This document shows, piece by piece, positions 17,017 through 25,108 of a stretch of 27,427 nt of DNA. This DNA comes from Magnetococcales bacterium (GTDB taxonomy: Bacteria > Pseudomonadota > Magnetococcia > Magnetococcales > UBA8363). Below the pieces are notes generated by a model. The model was not told the DNA's origin. It was given only the letters and a program-made list of their open reading frames with translations, and searched no databases. The position numbers and the translations under genes were made by a program. The DNA lies in assembly GCA_015232865.1 (NCBI GenBank), contig JADFYU010000034.1:1-27427 (forward strand). Direction: 5' to 3'. Position 1 is the stretch's first letter, and every line of letters starts with the position of its first letter.

Positions 17017-17958
17017 ATGAAGAGAAATCATACCATTCCAGTCATAGAAGTTGTCATGAGTCTGGGAATACTCTACCTCATTGCTTTGGTAGGATGGCGT
17101 CTCTATCAGGAGGTTTCGGTTGAATCGTCTCTCACCCCGTCGATTTCCAGGACAGTCAAGGGGGCGCCCGCTGGTATGTACGATTATCAAACTCCTCAAT
17201 TGAGTCCGAAAGAGTACCGGCGAATTATTGATCTCGAAAGGGAGGTGGCGACACTCTCAGCCAAACAGAAAGCCCAACAGGCCTATGCCGAGCAGGTTAT
17301 CGATCTAGCCAAAGATGTGGCAATTATATCTGCTAACCAGTTGGTTCAAAATGAAAAAATAGAAAGTCTGGTCGACCTGGAAAAAGAGTTCGCGACCCTG
17401 TCAGCCAACCAATCTGCCCAGAATCACTCATTGGATCGGTTGCGGGAGCTGGAAAAAGGCATTGCCCTGCTCACCGCCAACGAAAGTATGCAAAAAAACT
17501 ATGCCAAACGTTTGACAGAGGTGGGCCGTCGGGTTGCCTTGGTCGAACGTCTGCTTCAGGATAAATCCGATCAGCCGGTTTTGCCTGCCATCGAGGTTCG
17601 TCCGAATAATCGTAACACGGCAAACCTGGATCAGCAGGAGATGGGGAAAAACAGCACTGTCCATTCATCCGACCGGCCATTGCAGGTCGATGATGGTGGT
17701 GTAGCGGTTAAGAAAACCGGATTTTTTATTCCCGTTGGCTGTTTTGTCTACAACGATTATGCGCAGAAACTAACCCAAAGATTGCAAGGGTGGCAGTTCC
17801 CCTATTACCGTAAAAATATTCTTTCCGACTCACGCCATTTCAATTGTGTTTTTGTCGGTCCGATTCCCACCATGGATGCGGCAGGAAGAGTTCTGAGAAC
17901 GCTGCAAGAGGGTGGCATCTCCAAGGCAGTGGCCGTCATCGCCTACCAATCGAAATAG
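17017..17958 (+). CDS. Single-pass SPOR-domain protein with 24-aa helical repeats
   Basis: A 313-residue protein with a short N-terminal cytoplasmic tail, one TM helix (about 9-30), a periplasmic helical region and a C-terminal SPOR domain (about 236-310; GFFIPVGCF start, CVFVGPI strand near 277-283). Residues 70-165 are four exact-length 24-residue repeats (70-93, 94-117, 118-141, 142-165), each with a core like DLEKEFATLSANQ, then a partial fifth. SPOR domains bind glycan strands of peptidoglycan, often at the septum, as in FtsN and DamX. This suggests the protein links the membrane to the wall. The start at 17017 has no strong Shine-Dalgarno (only GGGT about 14 nt upstream), so translation may depend on the upstream gene. 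It converges with the 1496-residue gene, with 32 bp between them. Confidence 0.85.
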   Translation: MKRNHTIPVIEVVMSLGILYLIALVGWRLYQEVSVESSLTPSISRTVKGAPAGMYDYQTPQLSPKEYRRIIDLEREVATLSAKQKAQQAYAEQVIDLAKDVAIISANQLVQNEKIESLVDLEKEFATLSANQSAQNHSLDRLRELEKGIALLTANESMQKNYAKRLTEVGRRVALVERLLQDKSDQPVLPAIEVRPNNRNTANLDQQEMGKNSTVHSSDRPLQVDDGGVAVKKTGFFIPVGCFVYNDYAQKLTQRLQGWQFPYYRKNILSDSRHFNCVFVGPIPTMDAAGRVLRTLQEGGISKAVAVIAYQSK

Positions 17959-17964
17959 AGTGGC

Positions 17965-17993
17965 TGCTGTGCCATTTACACGCTCCCAACTTA
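17965..17993 (-). mobile_element. Possible MITE-end remnant at convergent gene border
   Basis: The segment containing TGCCATTTACACGCTCCCAACT resembles the MITE right end TGCACCGCTTACGCACTCCCAACT, with several mismatches. It fills the 32-bp gap between two convergent genes and reaches the TAA stop (17991-17993) of the 1496-residue gene. The match is short and could be chance. Confidence 0.35.
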
Positions 17994-20900
17994 TGGAACA
18001 GTCGGGAACTTGATAGGGGTTTCGCTTAGTCTTTCTGATCTGGAAGGGGTTAGAAAGGGGCGGAGGTTTTTGGTAAACTTGGCCTCTTCTCCGGCAAGCA
18101 GATTCAAGATGATCATATTGCCGGATAAACGGACAATTCGGCATTTAAAGGCGTTTTCTTTGGGTTTTCCACTAAAATTAAAGCCGATTTCCATCTGTTC
18201 CTGAAGTTGAATCGGCTGATGGTTGGTTTTCATGCAGATTCCATTGGTGCTGACATCCAAAATTTCGCCATGAATGACTTCCGAGCCGATGGCGGACAGA
18301 AGTTCGACCGAGCTTAGAACGTGAACCCGCTCATGCTTTCTTCTAGAGTCAGGCAGGTAGGAGTCGCACATTTTTTTCTCGATCTCATTTTGCCGCCGTT
18401 TGGCTGACTCCTCAACCGTCTCTTTTTTTGTCAAACGACGATCCGAATAAAAGGGCATGGATAGTTCTTCGAGTATGGCTTCCAGTTTCTTCAGCAATGT
18501 TTCCGCCTGCCGGTTGATAAAATGCAGGGACTCTTCGTTGTTGCTGTCGGATGTCGGCGGCATGGTGTCCACGCTGTAGGACATATGCTCGACAGCCAGC
18601 CATGTTTGATCGATCCAGTCACGGTTGTCGATCAAGATTTTCAGGGGTTTTTGCGGGGGAATGGATTGTTTCAATAAATCCCACTCTTTCAAGCTAACCT
18701 GTTCCAGATATTCTTTGATGAGTTGGCAATTTTTCTGGGCCTCTTGCACGCTCAGCGAGGTTCTTGTTTGAGTGAAACTCTGCATGTCATGAATTTGTGG
18801 TTCAATCTGTGCCAGTGCAGCAGCCAGCCCCAGCCCGTCGCGTTGGTCGTTGAGATAGTCAACGGCATTTTTTGAAAAGGTGTAAAGCTTGAAAATTTGA
18901 TTTTCCATCTTTCTGAACAACTCGACTGATTGTGGCTCGCCCAATGTTGGGGATTTGAGTATCAGGTTGATCTTGCTTTGGAGTGTCTTCAACTGAGTTG
19001 GCATGGAGCGTAAGAAAAGCCGGCTATCATCCAAAAAGTTGATTTTATCCTGGTCGATCCGGGGGTCATCTGTCTGGATGTGTCTGATTTTTTTATCTAA
19101 AAACAAGAGTTCTTCGGCTAACTCGTTTGTCTCCTTCAGTTGAGAAATCACCTTGCCGGATAATTTATCAAGGAAGGTCAACGTGAAAACCGTAGCGTTC
19201 AGTTGTTCTAATGTGCTTTTCAGCATGACTTCCAGCATTTTTATTTCACCAAGCAGGGTCAGGTTTGACTTTCGGTTTCGACAGAAGAAATAGGCAATGA
19301 TCGGATTGGATTCAATCTGTTCGATCTGATCTGTCTGCTCCATTTCTTGATTCTCCAGGGCTGATGTCGGGGCATTCCAGAGTTGCATGATGAACTGTTC
19401 GCAGGTTGTGACTTTATGGGTGAGTTGATCAAAACCCAGAGATTCGGCGATCAAGGTTCGATTTTGAAGATGGCTGAGAATGGAGTTGATCGGAGAGATA
19501 TAATTCCGTCTGATTTTTGTCAGGATGAAAACAATGGCATCCTGCTCCTCTACCAGGATTTTAATCAGCCCATAGGATCGCTCCAGACGGTGTTCCTGTT
19601 GGTCGATCAATTTTTCCAGGTTGGCAACATCCTGATCATGATTCTCCTGCGTTGGTTTTAAAAAAAGGTTGGAGACCTGTTCAATACCGGATGATCCGAT
19701 GATTTTGGCCAATATATTTTCATCTAGCTGAAAACCATAAAAGGTGGACAGACCCAGAACAACCTTTAAGTTCTCTTTAAGATTTTCATGCTTTTCCAGT
19801 TCGGTTTCCAACTCCAAGGCTCTGATGAGCATCTCCCGATTGGGTATTTTGTCCAACAGGTGTTGTAGGGGGGTGAGGATCTCAGAATGAATTTTTGGAA
19901 AGCGGTCAACCGTCAGCCATCTTTCAAGTAGAGCTGTGAATTTAGCCAGACCGTTTATTTGCAAATCAGAGTTTGTGTGGGACAAAGCGATAGATTTTGT
20001 CCAGCTAACGCGCATGATCGGACAGGGTTCTACCGGTTTGGTCAAGGGTTTCTTGAAAAGAATCTCATAATAGGTTTTTAGAACTCCGAACAATTTTTGA
20101 ATGTCGGAGGGGGATTGGGTTGACGGCCCGGTCTGTGCGGCCTGTTTTTCCAGATTGGTATCGGATGGTTGGGAAAGTTCGTGACGGTAACGATCCAACC
20201 GATCAAAAAAATCTCTTTCTGCTTCAAGTAGAGACTTTGTCAGTGAGTTATGAATCCGGTCAAAATTGTCTCGCCCCGGAATAAAACGATTTTTTATGCC
20301 GGGAAAGATATATACGATCAGTTTGGGTATAAATTTTTCACGCTCCCGGATTAGTTTTCTGACAGCAAATTGGCGGTTGTTATACTCTCCGACATGCTGC
20401 ATTCGGGTGTTGAGAAATAGACTTTGAAACCAGAAACGACTGTTTTCAAAACAGGTTCTGCTTTCACGATCTTTGCACTTTGGAAAAATATCTTCAAGAA
20501 ACAGGTTGTAGCTGTTCCTGAAAACCAGATTGCCAGGGCAGGTCGTTTTTGGAATCAGTGGGCTGATTTCGGGCCTGACGAAAAATGAGCGCAAATGGGC
20601 AACATACTTTTCCTCCCAATCGATAAAACGTTTCATGTTTTCATTGAGAAAATGTCGGTCACGCCGTCCCCATCTGGCGACCATGGCGCTGTAGAGGATC
20701 GGATCGGACAGATCCATGAATACGGCGAAAAAGAGAATGATGAAAAGGGCGCTTCCGCCCAGCAGGGTTCCGTGTCTCTCCAACAGCAGTTTTTTGAGTT
20801 CACCCAGACTTCTCCGTTTGGCTTGTGTAATCATCCCTTGTTTTAAGTGCTCAATGGCGTCTACTTCAGGAATTTTAAAGTTGATATCGATGACATAAGC

Positions 20901-22481
20901 GTTGTTGGCCGGCGTGCCGATTTTATCAATTTTTGTCAGTAGAGCGATATATTCACTGGCCAGTTGATTGATCTCTTGGGCGGCCTTGGCAAAAGCCTCT
21001 TTGTTGTCCTCCAACAGTTTGACGACCGTCTGAACCTGATTGTTGATGTGATAGGCCTCAAGTTTTAAAAGGGTCGAAAACTCCTCTGGAGAGTAGCTGT
21101 TTAGAGATATTTGGTCCGACAAGGTGGACAGATTTTTTTGTACAAGGTCTCGGGTGGTATTGAAATGCGCGTCGTAGGCCTGGGTGATCGTATTGATCTG
21201 ATCTTCTAATGAGGTGCTGAGATCCAGATTTGAACGGGCGAGAATGTTGTCTACTCTGCGGATAAAGGCCGTATTGCGGTAGGCATTGACGACATCGTGT
21301 TGTCCCGGTTTATAACCACCGTTGACAATAAAATGTTTTGCCCAGTATCGGGGGCCTTTGCTGGCTACCCCGCTGGAGGCGGACCCGGACTCCTCATCCT
21401 CTGGAACTTGTTTGAACTGTTGGATGGCCAATTCGGATTTTTTCTTGAGAGTGGCCTTGAGATCAAAGAGCGAGTCTGGATTGTCGGTATCAATTTGGTC
21501 CGCCTCGCCCAAAGCCTGATTGACTTGTTGCTCAATTTTTTCAAGTTGATAGGTAAGATCCTGGGTTTTGGACATCAGCAAGACGATTCCATCATAGTTG
21601 GTCCAGATGGAAATGCTGGTCAAAAAGAGAGACAGGGTGATCCAGCGTGGAAATCGTTTGAAGGCGTTCCAAAACCCCTTGAATACCTGGCCGGTTTCGG
21701 CGACCCCCTGAAACAGACGGCTTTTAAAATCCAAGATCACGGAAGACAAAGTGACCCCAATGATCAGAGAAAGCAATATCCGGGCTGATTCATGGCTTTC
21801 TCCGACAAAGGCCGACCCGAACAGTTCGGTGAAGAAGGTTGATTGAACAACATCGGTCACCCCTTCTGCCGTAGTCAGGGTTGAGCCGACAAAAAGCAGC
21901 AGGCCAAAACTGATCTTTCCGATTGAGGCAATTTTTCTCAAGGTTTCGATCAGTTTTTGTTCGCTGGAGATCAGCGAGCCTTCCCGGCCCCAAATGTGAC
22001 TTAATGAGCGGGAAGATTTGATAGGTTGGGGGATTTTTTCTTCCCAGCCATGCTGTTCGCTTATCAGCATTCGCTCCATGGCGGTCATGTTGATTTGATA
22101 GAGCAGAGCGGTGAGTTCAAAAAATGGGTTTTCATCCAGCATGGCTTCGCTTCCTTTTGCCAAGCCGTTGCGGAATTCCTTTAATTTTAGTGCTGTACCC
22201 GAGTTTGGTTGGTCAGATATCTTGCCGTTTTCATTCAGAAGATCTGCCCGGAGTTGCCGGGTATTTTTTGTAAATTTCTGGATCAGGTTCGGCTCAGCAA
22301 ACTTGAATAGCGTGCTGTTATGAGTGGTTGGATCGTTCTGAGCGTTGTGGATTCCCTTGATATGGGTTGGGAAAAAATTGATGTGATCGCTAACTTCCAG
22401 GCCGGGATTAAAACACTGGCTTACGGACTTTCCGTAGTGAATAAAGATGGCGTTATCTTTGAATTCGGCACTATTGATCAC
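17991..22481 (-). CDS. 1496-aa four-TM protein with C-terminal PilZ domain
   Basis: An unrecognised large inner-membrane protein. Hydrophobic segments lie near 187-205, 233-250, 280-303 and 571-589. Residues 304-570 between TM3 and TM4 are mostly helical and, by simple alternation, lie on the opposite side of the membrane from the long C-terminal part. Residues 590-1370 form a large helical region with several Cys and no family I can name. The C-terminus (about 1378-1465) is a PilZ domain with both c-di-GMP motifs intact: RxxxR (R1381, R1385) and DxSxxG (D1409, S1411, G1414). The start is GTG (22479-22481) with AAGGA about 9 nt upstream. The gene follows the 638-residue gene on the same strand, separated by about 270 bp containing the full MITE. 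The likely role is a c-di-GMP-responsive membrane component working with the giant protein; this is inference from context. Confidence 0.85.
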   Translation of the reverse strand: MINSAEFKDNAIFIHYGKSVSQCFNPGLEVSDHINFFPTHIKGIHNAQNDPTTHNSTLFKFAEPNLIQKFTKNTRQLRADLLNENGKISDQPNSGTALKLKEFRNGLAKGSEAMLDENPFFELTALLYQINMTAMERMLISEQHGWEEKIPQPIKSSRSLSHIWGREGSLISSEQKLIETLRKIASIGKISFGLLLFVGSTLTTAEGVTDVVQSTFFTELFGSAFVGESHESARILLSLIIGVTLSSVILDFKSRLFQGVAETGQVFKGFWNAFKRFPRWITLSLFLTSISIWTNYDGIVLLMSKTQDLTYQLEKIEQQVNQALGEADQIDTDNPDSLFDLKATLKKKSELAIQQFKQVPEDEESGSASSGVASKGPRYWAKHFIVNGGYKPGQHDVVNAYRNTAFIRRVDNILARSNLDLSTSLEDQINTITQAYDAHFNTTRDLVQKNLSTLSDQISLNSYSPEEFSTLLKLEAYHINNQVQTVVKLLEDNKEAFAKAAQEINQLASEYIALLTKIDKIGTPANNAYVIDINFKIPEVDAIEHLKQGMITQAKRRSLGELKKLLLERHGTLLGGSALFIILFFAVFMDLSDPILYSAMVARWGRRDRHFLNENMKRFIDWEEKYVAHLRSFFVRPEISPLIPKTTCPGNLVFRNSYNLFLEDIFPKCKDRESRTCFENSRFWFQSLFLNTRMQHVGEYNNRQFAVRKLIREREKFIPKLIVYIFPGIKNRFIPGRDNFDRIHNSLTKSLLEAERDFFDRLDRYRHELSQPSDTNLEKQAAQTGPSTQSPSDIQKLFGVLKTYYEILFKKPLTKPVEPCPIMRVSWTKSIALSHTNSDLQINGLAKFTALLERWLTVDRFPKIHSEILTPLQHLLDKIPNREMLIRALELETELEKHENLKENLKVVLGLSTFYGFQLDENILAKIIGSSGIEQVSNLFLKPTQENHDQDVANLEKLIDQQEHRLERSYGLIKILVEEQDAIVFILTKIRRNYISPINSILSHLQNRTLIAESLGFDQLTHKVTTCEQFIMQLWNAPTSALENQEMEQTDQIEQIESNPIIAYFFCRNRKSNLTLLGEIKMLEVMLKSTLEQLNATVFTLTFLDKLSGKVISQLKETNELAEELLFLDKKIRHIQTDDPRIDQDKINFLDDSRLFLRSMPTQLKTLQSKINLILKSPTLGEPQSVELFRKMENQIFKLYTFSKNAVDYLNDQRDGLGLAAALAQIEPQIHDMQSFTQTRTSLSVQEAQKNCQLIKEYLEQVSLKEWDLLKQSIPPQKPLKILIDNRDWIDQTWLAVEHMSYSVDTMPPTSDSNNEESLHFINRQAETLLKKLEAILEELSMPFYSDRRLTKKETVEESAKRRQNEIEKKMCDSYLPDSRRKHERVHVLSSVELLSAIGSEVIHGEILDVSTNGICMKTNHQPIQLQEQMEIGFNFSGKPKENAFKCRIVRLSGNMIILNLLAGEEAKFTKNLRPFLTPSRSERLSETPIKFPTVP

Positions 22482-22554
22482 AATTGGTAATCCTTATTAC
22501 TCATGTTGGTACAGAGGTTAAAATCAATATGAATCGATTACTCCGTGCTAAATT

Positions 22555-22575
22555 CAATCGAAGTCGTATTGGTCG
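22555..22575 (+). mobile_element. Possible inverted MITE fragment beside the full copy
   Basis: AATCGAAGTC followed by ATTGGT resembles the centre of the MITE read from its minus strand (AATCGAAGTC, ACCTT, ATTGGT). It would be an opposite-orientation remnant next to the intact element. The match is short and may be chance. Confidence 0.25.
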
Positions 22576-22591
22576 CTCCTCGACAGTTCAA

Positions 22592-22754
22592 CCTAGATTC
22601 GGCAGTTGTAAGCACGCAATCGGCACAACCTCTTGATTCACCAGGCAAACTAGAAAAAAGTCTCATCACCAATAAGGTGACTTCGATTTTTTCCAATTCA
22701 CCAGATAAACCAATATGTTGCACCGCTTACGCACTTCCAACTGCCGAATCTAGG
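22592..22754 (-). mobile_element. Full-length 163-bp hairpin MITE with 5-bp target duplication (copy 2)
   Basis: It begins CCTAGATTCGGCAGTTG and ends with the exact complement, a 17-bp perfect terminal inverted repeat. The arms (79 bp each) pair along their whole length around an AATAA loop (22671-22675) without gaps. The direct repeat TTCAA flanks it at 22587-22591 and 22755-22759, which is the expected target duplication. It encodes no protein, so it is non-autonomous. The right duplication contains the TGA stop codon (22756-22758) of the 638-residue gene. On the minus strand the hairpin falls between two co-directional genes and would be transcribed. Confidence 0.9.
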
Positions 22755-22755
22755 T

Positions 22756-24672
22756 TCAATCCAAGCGAACCGGAGGCTTTTTCGTGGGGGGACTGATCCG
22801 GTGTGCGCTGTCAATCTCCACATGGGATATGGCCCGACTGAGGGATCTTCCGGTTTCCACCACATTGCCAACCATGTCGCCCAACAGTCGGACCATTCCT
22901 TGCCCCAAATGCTCGACGGGTACATACAGCCACTCCTGATCTTCAGTCTGTTCAGAAGAGCGCAGATTTTCTCCCGATCGAACTTTTTTGGCTGTCGGTG
23001 CGATGGGCTTCTCTCGCTCTTTCAGATGAAAAGCCATGTTGAGGCGGGTAGTTGGATAAATGTGTCCATAGGGGTTGATCGATATCTCATGCCGCTGCAT
23101 TTTATCCTTCAGCCCGGTATTGGATGCGGTCTCTGTTTTTCTGAAGGGAGATGCCGAGTTGGCAATCTCTTTTCTGACCAGGCGGTCTTGGGTGGCCATG
23201 AGCGTTGAAAACTCTTTCTGGATAGCCCGTTTCTGAATTTCAGTCCAGTGTTGGCTTTCATTTTTCAAGGATTTGGCTGTGGAAGTGAAAACGGATTTTT
23301 CGAGTTCAGACGTCAAGGTGCCCAGAGTTCTTATCAGAGTTTGATCGTGCTGTAATGTGACCTCATCCTGTTTTTTCAGCAGACGCTCGCCCTCTTCACG
23401 AATGGCGGCTAAAATGGCCGTGATATCGCGGTTGGTGTCTGTGGTTGCGGAGTCCAAGACTGGAAAAGTGGCCGTAGATCGGGGAATGTTTTTTAAATAC
23501 CCGCCATCCGGTTGCAGGGGAGCGCTCTTTTTTTGGTTGAACGGGAGTTGAACCAGCGGTGAATATCGGTGATCAATATCGATGGGTTGTGGCGGAATCC
23601 ATTGAGATAATAAATGAAAATATTCCCGGTGCATGCCCAGCTTTTCAGCGGCCTGGCGCATTTCACGTGTGGGCCAAAGCAGCTTGATCCGTTTTCTGAA
23701 ATTAAGATCCATGGGCAGAAAAAATTCGTCTGATATAGGCTGGACCACCGGATCAGAAAGTTTTTTTGTCGTCATCTCTTTAGATTTTTCATCTGTTTTC
23801 ATGATGATTTTTCCAGAACTGACCAGATCTCCCCAAGGTTGGTCGCTGCCGGCTTTGTCTGCGACAGCCTCAATCTCATCCTGGACCTCTTGTGTCGCTG
23901 GTTGGATCGTCAGGGGTGGATGGTCCGCTGGTTTTGTCGAGTGCGAGCCTTTTACAGGCCACAGCCCGGTGAGGTCACTATTGAAGCGGCTTGGTGTCGT
24001 CGTCTCGACGGTTTTCTTTGTTGATTGCTGCACCTCCGATACCGGCGCAGGCGGCTGGGGAGGTTCGGGAGTTTGTGCCGCTTGAGTTATCGGCTCTACC
24101 GGTTCTGGGCTGGGAGGCCGTTCCGATGCTCTGTCGATTGGCGTCGGCGGTGCCTCACTGTCTTGAAGAGTCTCCTCGGATCGGGTCCAAGGGGAATGTC
24201 CGATTTCAGATGGCGGTTGGACCTTGGACCGGGTTTGAACTTCCGGTTGAGCTTCAAAATGGGTCGGAACGGCTTCTGGTTGCTCTTCGGCCATGGTGTC
24301 GAGTGGCTCTGCCGGTTGCCCGATCGGTTCTGGCGGGTGAGTGGAATAGAGGGGTTTTTTCGGCAGCGGGTTTTTTGCCGACCAACTGGAAAGCAGTGGG
24401 CCATAATCCTGAGCAGTTTTGGGGCTGGGCGTTGATCCGTCTGGGGAAAGAGTGGTTGAGACGGCCGCCGACTCCGATCCTGGATCTGTTTGTTGAGTTT
24501 GAAGTGTCGGCTCCGCCTTCTCCCAAAGCGCAGAGGAGACGGGCGTAGAGTGCTCCTCGGGACTTGCTTGATCCGGCGTACGCTCTTCCGCCCCCCGTGC
24601 CAGCAGGCTGGCCAATGCTTCAGTTGCGGATTGAAAAGCGTTTAATCCGTAAAATCTTGGGTCAATATCCAT
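22756..24672 (-). CDS. 638-aa Pro-rich protein with a giant-like repeat module
   Basis: No known family recognised. Residues 1-280 are low-complexity, rich in Pro, Glu, Thr, Ser and Gln, and probably disordered. Residues 315-360 are more ordered (LWPTREMRQAAEKLGMHREY near 332-351). Residues 413-460 read like the giant's B module and closely match its residues 447-480: ILAAIREEGERLLKKQDEV here, IIALIQREGERFARQNDEV there. A further helical segment runs to about 505. The C-terminal part (580-620) contains a short amphipathic region. There is no signal peptide or TM helix, so it is probably cytoplasmic. The start ATG has a good GGAG 5 nt upstream. It is the first gene of a probable two-gene unit with the PilZ protein. 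A role as adaptor or cap of the giant tail is inference. Confidence 0.8.
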   Translation of the reverse strand: MDIDPRFYGLNAFQSATEALASLLARGAEERTPDQASPEEHSTPVSSALWEKAEPTLQTQQTDPGSESAAVSTTLSPDGSTPSPKTAQDYGPLLSSWSAKNPLPKKPLYSTHPPEPIGQPAEPLDTMAEEQPEAVPTHFEAQPEVQTRSKVQPPSEIGHSPWTRSEETLQDSEAPPTPIDRASERPPSPEPVEPITQAAQTPEPPQPPAPVSEVQQSTKKTVETTTPSRFNSDLTGLWPVKGSHSTKPADHPPLTIQPATQEVQDEIEAVADKAGSDQPWGDLVSSGKIIMKTDEKSKEMTTKKLSDPVVQPISDEFFLPMDLNFRKRIKLLWPTREMRQAAEKLGMHREYFHLLSQWIPPQPIDIDHRYSPLVQLPFNQKKSAPLQPDGGYLKNIPRSTATFPVLDSATTDTNRDITAILAAIREEGERLLKKQDEVTLQHDQTLIRTLGTLTSELEKSVFTSTAKSLKNESQHWTEIQKRAIQKEFSTLMATQDRLVRKEIANSASPFRKTETASNTGLKDKMQRHEISINPYGHIYPTTRLNMAFHLKEREKPIAPTAKKVRSGENLRSSEQTEDQEWLYVPVEHLGQGMVRLLGDMVGNVVETGRSLSRAISHVEIDSAHRISPPTKKPPVRLD

Positions 24673-24684
24673 GGTTACTCCGAT

Positions 24685-24704
24685 GCTTCCAACTGCCGAA
24701 TCCA
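24685..24704 (-). mobile_element. MITE terminal remnant in leader of the 638-aa gene
   Basis: GCTTCCAACTGCCGAATCCAG matches the right terminus of the full MITE (ACTTCCAACTGCCGAATCTAG) with few differences. Only this ~20-bp end is left. It sits directly upstream of the GGAG ribosome site and ATG of the 638-residue gene, in the same orientation as the other copies. Confidence 0.7.
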
Positions 24705-24765
24705 GTATTGATGGTTGGCAATACTGCTGTTAAAGATCACCGGTTAGAACGGCTCGGTCACTTTA

Positions 24766-24787
24766 ATACAATAAACCCTCATTGTAT
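24766..24787. promoter_or_regulatory. Stem-loop / dyad in feoB upstream region
   Basis: ATACAAT (24766-24772) and ATTGTAT (24781-24787) form a perfect 7-bp inverted repeat around an 8-base loop. It overlaps a possible minus-strand -10 (TACAAT), so it could be an operator for the 638-residue gene. It is AT-rich and lacks a T-run, so it is a poor terminator. Confidence 0.35.
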
Positions 24788-24830
24788 CATGCTACTTCTC
24801 TAAACATGAACAGATTTATTTGTTTTTAAA

Positions 24831-24845
24831 AGAGAATGATTCTTG
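24831..24845. promoter_or_regulatory. Weak Fur-box-like dyad upstream of feoB
   Basis: AGAGAATGATTCTTG has a 7-1-7 layout with 5 of 7 symmetric positions, similar to the Fur consensus half TGATAAT. It is about 225 bp before feoB. The match is modest and supported mainly by the expected iron control of feoB. Confidence 0.3.
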
Positions 24846-24973
24846 TTTGTTCTACATTGTGAGACAGGAAATCTCTTCTGTTATCGGGCAGGATAGAGAT
24901 ATTTTTTTCTTAACTGTTTGAAATACAATCCTGGGAATCACGGATTCAGGTTATCGGAAAAAGGCGGTGTCGT

Positions 24974-25004
24974 TTGACAAAAAAATTGGTTTGTGCCATA
25001 TGGA
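24974..25004 (+). promoter_or_regulatory. Candidate feoB promoter
   Basis: A perfect -35 TTGACA (24974-24979) is followed by poor -10 options, CATATG at 17 bp or TATGGA at 19 bp. The start point would leave a leader of roughly 60 nt before the feoB ATG. Confidence 0.35.
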
Positions 25005-25048
25005 TCAGCCATTCTGGCGTTTTCAAGACAACCCATTTTTTCGGCACC

Positions 25049-25108
25049 ATGAACGAGGCCAAACATTTCCATGACCATCCACTCTTCCTCAAGCGCATCT
25101 CAGCGTGA
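25049..25108 (+). CDS. Possible 19-aa His-rich leader ORF overlapping feoB start
   Basis: ATG at 25049 opens a 19-codon frame (starting MNEAKHFHDHP) that ends at TGA 25106-25108, 37 nt inside feoB and in a different frame. It has three His within KHFHDH, which could bind metal. It lacks a clear ribosome site, and a GAGG inside it could serve feoB instead. It may be chance. Confidence 0.2.
   Translation: MNEAKHFHDHPLFLKRISA

Larger units (their letters stand above)
24673..25070. other. Divergent regulatory region between the 638-aa gene and feoB
   Basis: This 398-bp stretch has no convincing gene except a possible 19-codon leader ORF at 25049-25108. It holds a MITE end (24685-24704), a stem-loop (24766-24787), a weak Fur-like dyad (24831-24845) and a -35-like TTGACA (24974-24979). 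I see no feoA. Confidence 0.6.

Noticed and set aside
22545..22796. Plus-strand 83-aa ORF across the MITE
   Set aside because: It spans the transposon-like hairpin, its flanks and the tail of the antisense gene. Its repeated SAQP/AESR words come from the inverted repeats themselves.
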